Shown here: positions 24,590-33,044 of the stretch, piece after piece
Numbering within the stretch: position 1 is the stretch's first letter
Layout: each line of letters begins with the position of its first letter
Source of the DNA: Corynebacterium vitaeruminis DSM 20294
Lineage (GTDB): Bacteria; Actinomycetota; Actinomycetes; Mycobacteriales; Mycobacteriaceae
Length of the DNA: 64,000 nucleotides
Direction of reading: 5' to 3'
NCBI RefSeq assembly: GCF_000550805.1
Contig: NZ_CP004353.1
Coordinates: 124,001 to 188,000 of the forward strand
Program-made: the position numbers and the translations under genes
The notes under the pieces: model-generated
Told to the model about the DNA's origin: nothing
The model's input: only the letters and a program-made list of their open reading frames with translations
The model's database searches: none

Positions 24590-25474
24590 ATGGACGTGGA
24601 AACCGTAGGCGTCGACAAGCGAAAAAGCACGCCGTGGGCCATGATCGCGCTATGGTGCGTGCTTGCTGTGGCGCTGCTTGGCTCGACGCTGTTTACCGTG
24701 CCGATGATGCTGTTGTCTGGGACCGGATTCCTCATCGGGATCGTCTTTGTCGCCGCCTACATAACGGCGGTGACGGCGCTGTTCCGGCTCACGCCGATGT
24801 GGCCGCGGGCGCCCAAGGCCTGGTATTTTTCCAGCCTGCTGTGGGGAGGCGCGCTCGCGCTGGGAGCGGCGCTGCTCGTCGGCGGCAGCGTGACCTCGCT
24901 GGTGGCCAAGCTCGGCCTGCACGACGCTGGCGCCTCGTTCGGCGGGGCCTACCCGGAGGAGATCGCGAAGGCCACGGGCGTGGCCGTCATCCTGTTCGCG
25001 TTCCCCGCGCTCAACCGGCCGTGGCACGGGTTCGTCACCGGCGGGCTCGTGGGGCTGGGCTTCGAGGCGGTCGAGAACGTCCTGTACGGCGTCATGGGCG
25101 GCATGCTCGATCCGAACAGCGACGTGGTCGGGACGCTGCAGATGTGGGGCCTGCGCCTGGTGGTCGGCCCCGGCCTGCACGCGGTATTCACCTCGATCGC
25201 GGGCCTCGGGATCGGTCTGGCGTTTTTCCGCTCGGGTTGGGGTCTGCGCAAGCGGATCGGAGTGGGCCTGGGCTTCCTGTTTATTGCCTTCGCGGCCCAC
25301 TTCGCGTGGAACTACAGCTGGGGCGGGACGATCTGGCCGATCGTGTGGCTCGTGCTCGTGGCGCTGGTCATCTACCCCGGGTTCGCCTACGCGTGGTGGC
25401 GCTGCCGGAAGGAAGCGCGCGAGGACGCGATCCGGGGCCGTGGCGCGCCGATCACGAGCGTGGAACTGCTCTAG
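24590..25474 (+). CDS. PrsW-type intramembrane metalloprotease
   Basis: A 294-residue membrane protein with about eight helices and the PrsW/CAAX-like catalytic pattern: the EE pair in YPEEIAKATG, then GFEAVENVLYG, then the His in GPGLHAVFTSIAGLGIG and a last His in AFAAHFAWNYSW. PrsW proteases cut membrane-anchored regulators such as anti-sigma factors. GGAGG precedes the ATG. The first codons after the start (TVGVDKRKS) are encoded by a copy of the dispersed repeat, which suggests that the repeat landed in or was recruited into the 5' coding region. Its stop overlaps the convergent small gene by three bases. Confidence 0.82.
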   Translation: MDVETVGVDKRKSTPWAMIALWCVLAVALLGSTLFTVPMMLLSGTGFLIGIVFVAAYITAVTALFRLTPMWPRAPKAWYFSSLLWGGALALGAALLVGGSVTSLVAKLGLHDAGASFGGAYPEEIAKATGVAVILFAFPALNRPWHGFVTGGLVGLGFEAVENVLYGVMGGMLDPNSDVVGTLQMWGLRLVVGPGLHAVFTSIAGLGIGLAFFRSGWGLRKRIGVGLGFLFIAFAAHFAWNYSWGGTIWPIVWLVLVALVIYPGFAYAWWRCRKEAREDAIRGRGAPITSVELL

Positions 25475-25713
25475 CTCGTGTGGTGCGCGGCCGTCGTGGT
25501 CAGGCTGGCAAGCTGCTGGGCAGTTACCTCGTTGGCCGCGGCCTCGGCGGTCTTGGCCAGGTTGGTGTCCTGGTTGTTGACGTCCTGGTTGATGTAGGAG
25601 GCCACCGGCACCTGGTTGCCGGTCGACTCCTGGCTGACCGCCGCGCCGATCGCACCCGCCGAGACGAGGGCGGTGCAGGCGAGCGCGGCGAAGGACTTCT
25701 TGAACTTCTTCAT
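25471..25713 (-). CDS. Small secreted protein of unknown function
   Basis: An 80-residue precursor: MKKFKKSFAALACTALVSAGAIGAAVSQ is a classical Sec signal peptide with a likely cut after AVS or a neighbouring Ala. The mature part of about 52 residues is rich in Asn, Gln, Thr and Ala (NQDVNNQDTNLAKTAEAAANEVTAQQLASLTTT) and lacks Cys. GAGGGGTGA precedes the ATG. It overlaps the end of the PrsW gene on the opposite strand. The family is not recognized. Confidence 0.7.
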   Translation of the reverse strand: MKKFKKSFAALACTALVSAGAIGAAVSQESTGNQVPVASYINQDVNNQDTNLAKTAEAAANEVTAQQLASLTTTAAHHTS

Positions 25714-25842
25714 GGGGTCACCCCTCATCGTTTTTCGGCTGGACTCTTCTTGATGCTTTCTAGCATCGGCGACGAAGCTGTGGCGCGGCTGAAAAAGGTG
25801 AAGCGATCGCCTGACAATTGGTTACCAGATTGCATGACGAAA

Positions 25843-25872
25843 GGCGCCGAAAAGCATGTGCTTTCCGACGCC
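25843..25872. repeat. Dispersed repeat hairpin after emb
   Basis: GGCGCCGAAAAGC and GCTTTCCGACGCC face each other around ATGT. On the minus strand it follows the emb stop by 13 bp and is followed by TTTCG, so it may end the aftA-emb transcript. Confidence 0.6.
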
Positions 25873-25885
25873 TCTCGGTGGGGGA

Positions 25886-28800
25886 CTACTCGGTGTCGAT
25901 GTTCATCTTGCCCGGGTACCACAGCCCGGACCTAGTGACGACCTCGGTGTCGATGGTAGCCACCTGCGGGATCTGGCCCTCGGAGTTCGGGCGCGGGTGC
26001 AGGACCTCGATGGATCCCCAGTCGCGCAGCCAGTCGCTCTTGGAGTAGCTCGGCAGCTGGTAGGAGTAGTTCACCGCGTCCGCGGTGCCCATGACGCCGC
26101 CGCCGGCGAAGTCCTGGAACGGCGTGCCGGTGGTCTTGCCGCCCGCGTCCGGCGAGATCCGGTACTCGGGGATCTCGGCGACGCCGGCGTAGTGGTCGAA
26201 CGGGCGCTGGCACGGGAACTGCAGCGGCACCGACCAGTCGAGCAGGACCGGGACCTGGGAGCCGACGACGTTGTTGAGCGTGTCAAGGGTCGGCACGCGC
26301 GGCGGCGTGAACGCCAGCCACTGCTTCTGGTCGAGGCTGGAGTCGACGGCGTGGATGCGCACGACGTTGGCGTCGCTGGGCAGCTCGTTGAGCGGCAGGC
26401 GCAGGTTGCGCCACGACGGGGACGGCCCGATGTCGAGCATCATCTTCTCGCCGAGCTCGGTGACGGAGCCGTCCGCCTCGCGGCGGCCGTACTGCAGCAT
26501 GAGCGACTGCCCGTCCTGCTTGATGCCGTTGATGTCGACGTGCTCGATGCGGCCCGCGGCGGAAACCACGATGAGCGGGGTCGCGTCGGTGGCCTGCGGC
26601 AGCTCGTACCACTGGGTGGTGTCCTCGGCGTAGAACTGCTCGCCGTTGGCGTAGGAGCCGAGCACCGGGATCTTGGCGTAGTCCAGCCCGAAGGGCAGCC
26701 GGGCGTTGGAGCCGTTGACGCCGCCCTCCTGGCGCACACCGCCGCTGGTGCTGGAGTCCTGGGTCGTGCTGGCCTCGGTGTCGCCGACGGAGTTCGCCGT
26801 CGCGGCGGAGGCGTCGCCCTGCGGGATCTCGGAGTTCACCTCCGGCGGGATGCCGTTGGCGTTGAAGCCGCGCTCCTCGCCCGTGCTCAGGGAGTCGCCG
26901 AGCGAGCCGGAGACCGGGGTGAGGAAGGAGTCGTTGGAGTTGGTCTCCACGAGGACGTCGTTGGCCAGTCCGCACTTGTTGCCCGCGAGCGAGCGCAGGT
27001 TGCCCAGGCCCACGGAGTAGGCCGGGTACTGGGAGATGAAGCCCTTGGCGAAGCTGGCCACGCTGAAGAAGACGGCGATCGCGCACACGACGGCGATCGG
27101 CGCGGCGGCGAGACCTGCGAAGCGATCCTTGCGGCCGCGCTGCAGCTTGGCTTCCTCGGCCTGGGCGTCCTTGCCCTCGGCCTCCGCCTGGAACCCGCGC
27201 AGGTCGCGGGTGAACGACTGCAGCACGCCGATGAACAGCACGAGCAGCGAGATGAAGAGCATGACCGTGGAGGCCTCGATGCCCTTGAACTGGATCGACT
27301 TATCGAACCACGGGATCGCGTAGCTGGAGGTGTACCACCAGCCGTTCGTGCCCGCCAGCGTAAACGCGAAGACGAACAGGATGAGCCCGATGAGCAGCGT
27401 GCGGTTGCGCTTGGAGCGCAGCGCGAACTGCGAGAGCGCCACGGCGGCAAGGCCGCCGATGGCAGCACCGATGCCAGCGAAGATGCCGAAGTGGTGGGTC
27501 CACTTGGTCGGCGTGAACATGAGGAAGAAGAAGGTGCCCAGGATGACGAGCACCAAGCGCTGCGACGGGCCGCGCCGACTTCCCGGCACCTTGCCGTTGC
27601 GCAGGGTCGATGCCACCACGAGGACGAAGGAGACCACGAGGAAGAAGAACGCGAAGCGGCGGGCGAACGAGCCGTCCACCGTCTGCTGCATGAGCACCTG
27701 GTAGCGGGCGAACTCCTGGTACCACGCGAGCGATGGGCCCTTGGCGCTGCGCACCTGGATCGACTCGAGGACGCTCATCAGGGTCTGGTCGCCGAACACG
27801 GCCACCAGCACCGAGAATCCGCCTGCGAAGAACGGCGCGAGCAGTCCGAGCCAGGCCACGGAGTGGGCCTTGCGGGAGGTGCCGTTGCTAAGAAGCGGCA
27901 CGCGGTCGAACATGATCCGCAGCACGCCGGAGAGCCCGGCGAGCAGGGCGGCCACGGCCATGAGGCCGGTCGGGCCGCAGGCCAGCGAGAAGGCGGCGAC
28001 GATGGTGCCCAGCGCCGCCGGGAACAGGCGCTTGGTGGCGATGGCGCGCTCGAAGAGCACCCAGGTCGCCAGCGCGCCGAGCGCGATCGGTGGCTCGGGG
28101 CGAAGGCCGTTGTCGTAGGCCAGCCAGAAGGCGAGGAACAAGAACGCCGCGGTCCACTGGGCGACCCGGCGCCCGGCGATCTTCTCGCCGAGGATCGGCA
28201 TGACCATGCGGGAGAGCAGGAACCAAATCCCGAGCGCGCAGATGAGCGAAGGCAGACGCATCCAGGTCGAGGCCGTCGACACCTTGGCGAACTGCGCGAG
28301 CAGGTCGTAGTACGGGGCGCCGAACGGCGACTCGGGCACGCCGAACCACCGGTAGTAGTTGGCCATGTAGCCGGAGTGCTCCGAGGCGCGCGCCATCGTG
28401 AGGATGAAGCCGTCGTCAGAGGTGTTGGCGCCGAAGATGTACCAGAAGATGAGGATGCCGCCCACGACGGCGTCGAGAAGCGTGGGCACCCAGGCCTTCG
28501 GGCTCAGGGAGTGGATGCGGCCGCGCCCGTCGAGGCGGTCGATCTTGAACAGGCAGAACAGGGAGATGAGCGTGAACAGCCCGCCGCCCCACATGGACAG
28601 GTACTTCCACACCGAGGGCGAGGAGGTATAGCGAGAGTTGATCTCCACGTTCACGTTGAGGCCCGCGTCGGTGAGCGACTTCGCGGCGTCAGCCGTGTCG
28701 TTCAGCTCGGTGTACACGCCGGTGATCTGCGGGCGCTTGTCTTGGTCGATCTCCGCCTTGTACTCATCCCCGCTCGAGTCCTTCGCGCCCGGGATGATGA

Positions 28801-29299
28801 CGGAGGTGGACTGCTCGGTGGAAGAGATGTCCAGAACCGAACCCTCAGGTAGCGCGCTGACCTCGTCCTTGGTCAGCTCGAAGAGCACGTTGTCGCGGAC
28901 GATGACCTCGAGCCCGCCGTCCGACGAGCGCACGAACATGCCGCGCGAGGTGGCCTTCTCGCTGTCCTGCGGCAGCGTGCCGAACACCAGCTGCTGGTCG
29001 GTGCGCAGATCCGAAAGCGCCGCGAGCGGGATCGCGACGTCCATGGACACCGGCGTATAGCTCTCTAGCGGCGCGTTGACCGACTGGAGCGACCCGTTCT
29101 GCGGCCAGGACAGCGACGACTGCACCTGGTTGACCGGCATGAATGGGGTGAGGATGAACAGGAACATGCCGATGAGGCCGCTGATGAGCGCGACCCTGAC
29201 CAGCGTGGTCTGGTTCCCGTCGGAGGACACTGCAGTTTTAGACACAGGGGGTAATTCTAGTTCATGTCCCTGAGCGGGGGACGAAGTTGATTTAGACAC
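25886..29299 (-). CDS. emb: Arabinofuranosyltransferase Emb (EmbC-like, GT53)
   Basis: A 1137-residue GT-C glycosyltransferase, normal length for EmbA/B/C. It has an N-terminal membrane helix (residues about 33-54), a periplasmic jellyroll-like domain, then about 12 membrane helices from 232 on, and a large C-terminal extracytoplasmic carbohydrate-binding domain (about 740-1137). The catalytic DD pair is at 295-296 in NTSDDGFIL. Emb transfers arabinose from decaprenyl-phosphoryl arabinose to cell-wall arabinan. The GTG start overlaps the aftA stop by 8 bp (GTGTCTAA). A single emb is usual in Corynebacterium. The protein is the target class of ethambutol in mycobacteria. Confidence 0.95.
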   Translation of the reverse strand: MSKSTSSPAQGHELELPPVSKTAVSSDGNQTTLVRVALISGLIGMFLFILTPFMPVNQVQSSLSWPQNGSLQSVNAPLESYTPVSMDVAIPLAALSDLRTDQQLVFGTLPQDSEKATSRGMFVRSSDGGLEVIVRDNVLFELTKDEVSALPEGSVLDISSTEQSTSVIIPGAKDSSGDEYKAEIDQDKRPQITGVYTELNDTADAAKSLTDAGLNVNVEINSRYTSSPSVWKYLSMWGGGLFTLISLFCLFKIDRLDGRGRIHSLSPKAWVPTLLDAVVGGILIFWYIFGANTSDDGFILTMARASEHSGYMANYYRWFGVPESPFGAPYYDLLAQFAKVSTASTWMRLPSLICALGIWFLLSRMVMPILGEKIAGRRVAQWTAAFLFLAFWLAYDNGLRPEPPIALGALATWVLFERAIATKRLFPAALGTIVAAFSLACGPTGLMAVAALLAGLSGVLRIMFDRVPLLSNGTSRKAHSVAWLGLLAPFFAGGFSVLVAVFGDQTLMSVLESIQVRSAKGPSLAWYQEFARYQVLMQQTVDGSFARRFAFFFLVVSFVLVVASTLRNGKVPGSRRGPSQRLVLVILGTFFFLMFTPTKWTHHFGIFAGIGAAIGGLAAVALSQFALRSKRNRTLLIGLILFVFAFTLAGTNGWWYTSSYAIPWFDKSIQFKGIEASTVMLFISLLVLFIGVLQSFTRDLRGFQAEAEGKDAQAEEAKLQRGRKDRFAGLAAAPIAVVCAIAVFFSVASFAKGFISQYPAYSVGLGNLRSLAGNKCGLANDVLVETNSNDSFLTPVSGSLGDSLSTGEERGFNANGIPPEVNSEIPQGDASAATANSVGDTEASTTQDSSTSGGVRQEGGVNGSNARLPFGLDYAKIPVLGSYANGEQFYAEDTTQWYELPQATDATPLIVVSAAGRIEHVDINGIKQDGQSLMLQYGRREADGSVTELGEKMMLDIGPSPSWRNLRLPLNELPSDANVVRIHAVDSSLDQKQWLAFTPPRVPTLDTLNNVVGSQVPVLLDWSVPLQFPCQRPFDHYAGVAEIPEYRISPDAGGKTTGTPFQDFAGGGVMGTADAVNYSYQLPSYSKSDWLRDWGSIEVLHPRPNSEGQIPQVATIDTEVVTRSGLWYPGKMNIDTE

Positions 29300-31310
29300 G
29301 GGTCACCACCACGAAGGGACCGATCTCCTTGATCTCGAAGTGGTCTGACTGGAACGCCGCCGGGTTGAACTTCACGCCGCGGAAGCGGACGTTGGGGTTG
29401 TTCGGGTAGATGTCCTCGGCGACGTCGAAGTTCCACCCGGATTCGGCGTCGTCCGACTGCCCGCGGAAGATAAACACCTGCGGGGACTTCCACGGCGATT
29501 CGTCGAGGGCCTGGGCGAACTTCTCCGGGTCCGCTAGGTCGTCCCAGCTGCGGCTGGCCCACTCGTCGAGCTTGGCGTTGCGCTGGTCGAACTCGCCGAG
29601 CGGGTTCGCGTAGTGGCTCGTGAAGGCCTGGAAACCTCGATAGGGGTAGTAGGACAGGAAGTCCTTCTCCGAGGTCAGCACCACCGTGTCGCGCGGGACG
29701 AAGCCGTGCGAGAGGATCTCGTCGTTGATGGCGGGGTAGTACTGGGTCGAGTCCGCCGGGAACTTGTCGGCGCGCTCGCCGTTGCCGTCGGTCTCGGAGT
29801 AGGCCATCTCGATCTCGTCTGCGTTTTGGTTCGGGATCGACTGGGCGTAGTAGACGCCGCCGCAGGACAGCGCCGCCACGAGGGCGATGGTGACCAGCTT
29901 CGAGGTGCGCTCGCTGAACTGGACGGGGTAGAACCGGTGGATGCCCACCAGCCTCAGGTCCGCAAGCCCGATCACGCCGGCCGTGGCCAGCAGCATCGTC
30001 ACCACGATGTCGAGACGGAAGCCCAGCAGCGTGGTGCCGGTGAGCGTGGCGGTCATGGAGGCGACGATCCAGCCGTAGACGACGATGAGGCACAGGCCGA
30101 TCGCGCGGACGTCCGGATCCATGGCGCGGATGATGACGTAGATGAGGCCCACGAAGCACAAGATGCCGACGACGCTGGCCGCGAGCATCGGGAAGGGCAC
30201 GCGAGCGCCCTCGCTGGGAAGGTAGTGGGCGGCCGTCGCCCCCGAGCGGTGGCCACCCGTGAGCACCGCCCAGACGTAGGGGCCCCACACGAGCGCCGCG
30301 ATGGCCATGGAGCCCACGCCCACGACAATCACCCGCAGGACCGGCCACCACGACCGCTCGAAGACCGCGGAGAATAGGGCGGCGATAAAAAGCATGCTCA
30401 CCGCGATGACCGCGGTGTAGAGCGTGTACATCGACGCGGACAGGCCGAGGAAGATGGTCACGCCCGCGAGCGCGAAGCGGTCGCCGGACAGCCCGCGCCG
30501 GCCGACGACGACGGCGGCCGTGATCCCCATCGCGATGATCGCCGCGTAGGGCTCCTCCGGGCTCATGACCAGCATGATGCAGGTGGTCACCAGCGCGATC
30601 GCGACCGCCACGGGGACCGAGCCGATGATCCGCTGCCACACCGGCACGAGCATGCACGCGGCCGCCGACAGCGACACGATCGCCCACGGCTGGAACACCT
30701 CCCAGCCGCTCAGCCCGAGCAGGTTGGCGAAGCGGCCACCCACCCAGAACCAACCCGCCGGGTAGTAGGCGGGCAGGTCGGCGTAGTTCATGTCGCTTAA
30801 GTGCCAGCTGTCGGTGAGCCGGGTGAGGTACTGGGTGCGAAAGCCCTGGTCGATGGCGATGCCGTCCAGGTACATCTTCGTCGCCGACAGCGGGATGGTC
30901 AGCGCCGCGGTGATCAGCCCCGCGGGCGAGAGGTAGGCGATGGCGTAGCTCAGCCACTTGCGCCAGGTGGGAAGCTCGCGGCCGTTGCGCTGGTCGACCG
31001 CCCACCAGCACATGAAGATGGCGGTGACCACGACGACGGCGACGATCCCCGCGGTCGCCAGCGCGCGGCTGACCTGCGAGCCGCCGAAGGCGGGCAGGTG
31101 GGTGTGCTTGAGCGCAAACCACGCGGCAAGGCTTCCCAGGCCGCCGGCCATAACCGCGATGGCCATGGCGACGAGCGTCATGGGGCGGCTGATGGTGTCG
31201 GGGGCGTAGGCCTCGTCGGTGAAGCTGGTGCGATAGTTCGCATCTTCGTCGCCGACCACCGCGGTGGCGGTAGCGGCGCTAGCAGATTCGCGTGCGGGCG
31301 GGACAGTCAT
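29292..31310 (-). CDS. aftA: Galactan 5-O-arabinofuranosyltransferase AftA (GT85)
   Basis: A 672-residue membrane glycosyltransferase with about 11 N-terminal helices and a soluble C-terminal domain from about residue 490. The first extracytoplasmic loop has TKMYLDGIAIDQGFRTQYLTR and NYADLPAYYPAGWFWVGGR, the conserved AftA/GT-C acidic loop. AftA puts the first arabinose on galactan using decaprenyl-phosphoryl arabinose made by the neighbouring dprE1/dprE2. It is translationally coupled to emb. The 112-bp gap upstream holds a dispersed repeat and the divergent HAD gene promoter. Confidence 0.93.
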   Translation of the reverse strand: MTVPPARESASAATATAVVGDEDANYRTSFTDEAYAPDTISRPMTLVAMAIAVMAGGLGSLAAWFALKHTHLPAFGGSQVSRALATAGIVAVVVVTAIFMCWWAVDQRNGRELPTWRKWLSYAIAYLSPAGLITAALTIPLSATKMYLDGIAIDQGFRTQYLTRLTDSWHLSDMNYADLPAYYPAGWFWVGGRFANLLGLSGWEVFQPWAIVSLSAAACMLVPVWQRIIGSVPVAVAIALVTTCIMLVMSPEEPYAAIIAMGITAAVVVGRRGLSGDRFALAGVTIFLGLSASMYTLYTAVIAVSMLFIAALFSAVFERSWWPVLRVIVVGVGSMAIAALVWGPYVWAVLTGGHRSGATAAHYLPSEGARVPFPMLAASVVGILCFVGLIYVIIRAMDPDVRAIGLCLIVVYGWIVASMTATLTGTTLLGFRLDIVVTMLLATAGVIGLADLRLVGIHRFYPVQFSERTSKLVTIALVAALSCGGVYYAQSIPNQNADEIEMAYSETDGNGERADKFPADSTQYYPAINDEILSHGFVPRDTVVLTSEKDFLSYYPYRGFQAFTSHYANPLGEFDQRNAKLDEWASRSWDDLADPEKFAQALDESPWKSPQVFIFRGQSDDAESGWNFDVAEDIYPNNPNVRFRGVKFNPAAFQSDHFEIKEIGPFVVVTRV

Positions 31311-31377
31311 TCTCTCATTCTTTCACACCCGTCCCACCCCTACCGTTTGGGCGGCGCCGTCGGGTCGCGCGCCGCTA

Positions 31378-31396
31378 GGCGTCGACAAGCAAACTG
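31378..31396. repeat. Dispersed GGCGTCGACAAGC repeat, single copy
   Basis: GGCGTCGACAAGCAAACTG lies in the divergent aftA-HAD intergenic region, 22 bp before the HAD -10 element. Confidence 0.6.
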
Positions 31397-31422
31397 AATC
31401 GTTGCACGCTCGATGAATTAAT

Positions 31423-32202
31423 ATGGATGGGGTGAAAATCGCTGCTTTTGACTTCGACGGGACCATCCTCTTCGACGGCGGCATCGCCGAGGACACGCTC
31501 GACGCGATCCACGGGTTCCAGGAGGCGGGCAACCTCGCGGTGGCGGCGACGGGGCGCTCGCTGGCCACCGCGCGCTTTGCCACGACGCGGTTCGGCCTCG
31601 ACTTCGACTACCTCGTGCTCAACACCGGCGCCGTGCTCGCCGACCGCGACGACACCGTCCTAGCCAAGCGCTTCCTCGACTTCTCGCTGGTCGAGGACGT
31701 CGTGGACACGCTCAGCCGGCACGAGGGCATTGCGCTGTACGGCACCACGCTCACCGGCCGCGACAGCTGCTTCTACCACGGCGTGGGGTTTACAAAGTCG
31801 GGCATCGTACCGGACTTTCAGCAGGCCAACGTGCACGAGATGGCGGGGGAGAACTTCATCGGCATCCCCATCTGGGTGCCGCGCGACCGCCCGAAGCTGC
31901 GCGCGATCATCGACGAGATCACCGCCACGTGGGACGTCGAGTGCACCACAAATCAGGACTTCATCGACATCATCCCCACCGGCTCGACGAAGGGAAACGG
32001 CCTGCTCGGCCTCATCGAGCACCTAGGTATGCGCCGCGAGGACGTCAAGCTGGTCACCTTCGGCGACTCGTGGAACGACCTGTCCATGCACGCCATCGCG
32101 GATCGCTCCTTCAGCTTCCCGTGGTCGCCCGCCGACGTGCGCGCGCAGACCAGCTTCGTTACGGAGTCCGTCGTCGCCGGTTTGTCGCTTATCGACGGCT
32201 AG
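31423..32202 (+). CDS. HAD-superfamily hydrolase (Cof/IIB-like)
   Basis: A 259-residue HAD hydrolase with all four motifs: FDFDGTI (nucleophile Asp), AATGRS, a Lys in TGSTKGNGLLGL, and FGDSWNDLSM. The cap between motifs I and III is the C2B type of Cof-like sugar or flavin phosphatases. The true start may be GTG 31432 (MKIAAFDFDG), because TAATAT at 31419-31424 lies 7 nt before it, giving a leaderless mRNA; ATG 31423 would overlap that -10. It is divergent to the aftA operon. The substrate is not predictable. Confidence 0.88.
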   Translation: MDGVKIAAFDFDGTILFDGGIAEDTLDAIHGFQEAGNLAVAATGRSLATARFATTRFGLDFDYLVLNTGAVLADRDDTVLAKRFLDFSLVEDVVDTLSRHEGIALYGTTLTGRDSCFYHGVGFTKSGIVPDFQQANVHEMAGENFIGIPIWVPRDRPKLRAIIDEITATWDVECTTNQDFIDIIPTGSTKGNGLLGLIEHLGMRREDVKLVTFGDSWNDLSMHAIADRSFSFPWSPADVRAQTSFVTESVVAGLSLIDG

Positions 32203-32212
32203 AAGCACGAAA

Positions 32213-32237
32213 GCCGCTCCCCGTGGCGGGAAGCGGC
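32213..32237. terminator. Hairpin terminator between HAD gene and dprE2
   Basis: GCCGCTCCCCG pairs with CGGGAAGCGGC around TGG. On the minus strand it is followed by TTTCG, so it mainly ends dprE1-dprE2. Confidence 0.7.
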
Positions 32238-32252
32238 GTGTGCGGGGCCTTC

Positions 32253-33014
32253 TTAGAACGGCAGCTTGCGGAAGATCGGCTGCGGGATGAACTTGAAGGC
32301 GAGCGAGACGTACTCGAACAGCGGGTGGACGAACAGGTAGCGCTTCTTGTTGAGGACCGCCTCGACGGTGGCCTTGGCCACGTCCTCCTTGTTGACGGTC
32401 AGCGGCGCGTCGCCCGCGTCGGCGGACATCTTGGTGCGGACCTGTCCCGGGCGCACGACCAGCACGTTGACGCCGTGCTCGCGGAGTGCCTCACCGAGGT
32501 TGACGTAGAAGCCGTCCATGCCAGCCTTGGAGGCGCCGTAGACGAAGTTGGAGCGGCGCACGCGCTGGCCCGCCACCGAGCTCATGGCGATGATGGTGCC
32601 GTGGCCCTGCTCCTTGAACTTCTCGCTCAGCAGGACGCCGACGGAGATCGGCGCGGTGTAGTTGGTCTCCGCGGAGGCGACGGCCTTGGCCTGATCCTGC
32701 CACAGCTCCTCCTGGTCGCCGAGCGTGCCGAAGGCGACCACGGCCACGTCGACGTCGCCCGCGGAAAACGCCAGGTCGATGACGTCCTTGTGGGTGTAGA
32801 AGGCGGTGGCGTCGAAGTCGAGGACCTCGACGGCGGACGCGCCCGCGGCCTTGACCTCCTCGACGGCGGCGTCGATGCGCGGGGAGTTCTTGCGTGCCGC
32901 CAGGGTCACGCGGGCCGGGCCGCGCTTGAGGAACTCCTCGACGATGGCGAGGCCGATCTCGGAGGTGCCACCGAGCAGGAGAATGTTCTGAAGCTGGCCT
33001 ACTGCGTTAAGCAT
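32253..33014 (-). CDS. dprE2: DprE2: decaprenylphosphoryl-2-keto-ribose reductase
   Basis: A 253-residue short-chain dehydrogenase. The cofactor loop is LLLGGTSEIGLAI (residues about 14-26), and the active site shows the Ser in MSSVAGQRV and the YGASKAG Tyr/Lys pair. With DprE1 it epimerizes decaprenylphosphoryl ribose to decaprenylphosphoryl arabinose, the only arabinose donor for arabinogalactan. It lies 30 bp after dprE1 and the order dprE1-dprE2-(aftA-emb) is that of mycobacteria, although here a HAD gene on the opposite strand separates it from aftA. Confidence 0.94.
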   Translation of the reverse strand: MLNAVGQLQNILLLGGTSEIGLAIVEEFLKRGPARVTLAARKNSPRIDAAVEEVKAAGASAVEVLDFDATAFYTHKDVIDLAFSAGDVDVAVVAFGTLGDQEELWQDQAKAVASAETNYTAPISVGVLLSEKFKEQGHGTIIAMSSVAGQRVRRSNFVYGASKAGMDGFYVNLGEALREHGVNVLVVRPGQVRTKMSADAGDAPLTVNKEDVAKATVEAVLNKKRYLFVHPLFEYVSLAFKFIPQPIFRKLPF

Positions 33015-33044
33015 GTTGGTGAAAGCCTTTCTATGGTCGGTGGA

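Noticed and set aside
24316..25935. A 539-codon plus-strand frame overlapping the exported protein and PrsW genes
   Set aside because: Out-of-frame shadow rich in Arg and Gly; the PrsW catalytic motifs lie in the other frame.
25856..28852. A 998-codon open frame on the plus strand opposite emb
   Set aside because: It mirrors the emb coding frame; its translation is low-complexity (Arg, Gly, Ala, Val, Glu) without domains, as expected for antisense of a GC-rich gene, and emb itself is certain.
29257..31122. A 621-codon minus-strand frame overlapping aftA
   Set aside because: Frame-shifted shadow of aftA with repetitive Arg/Gly/Ala content.
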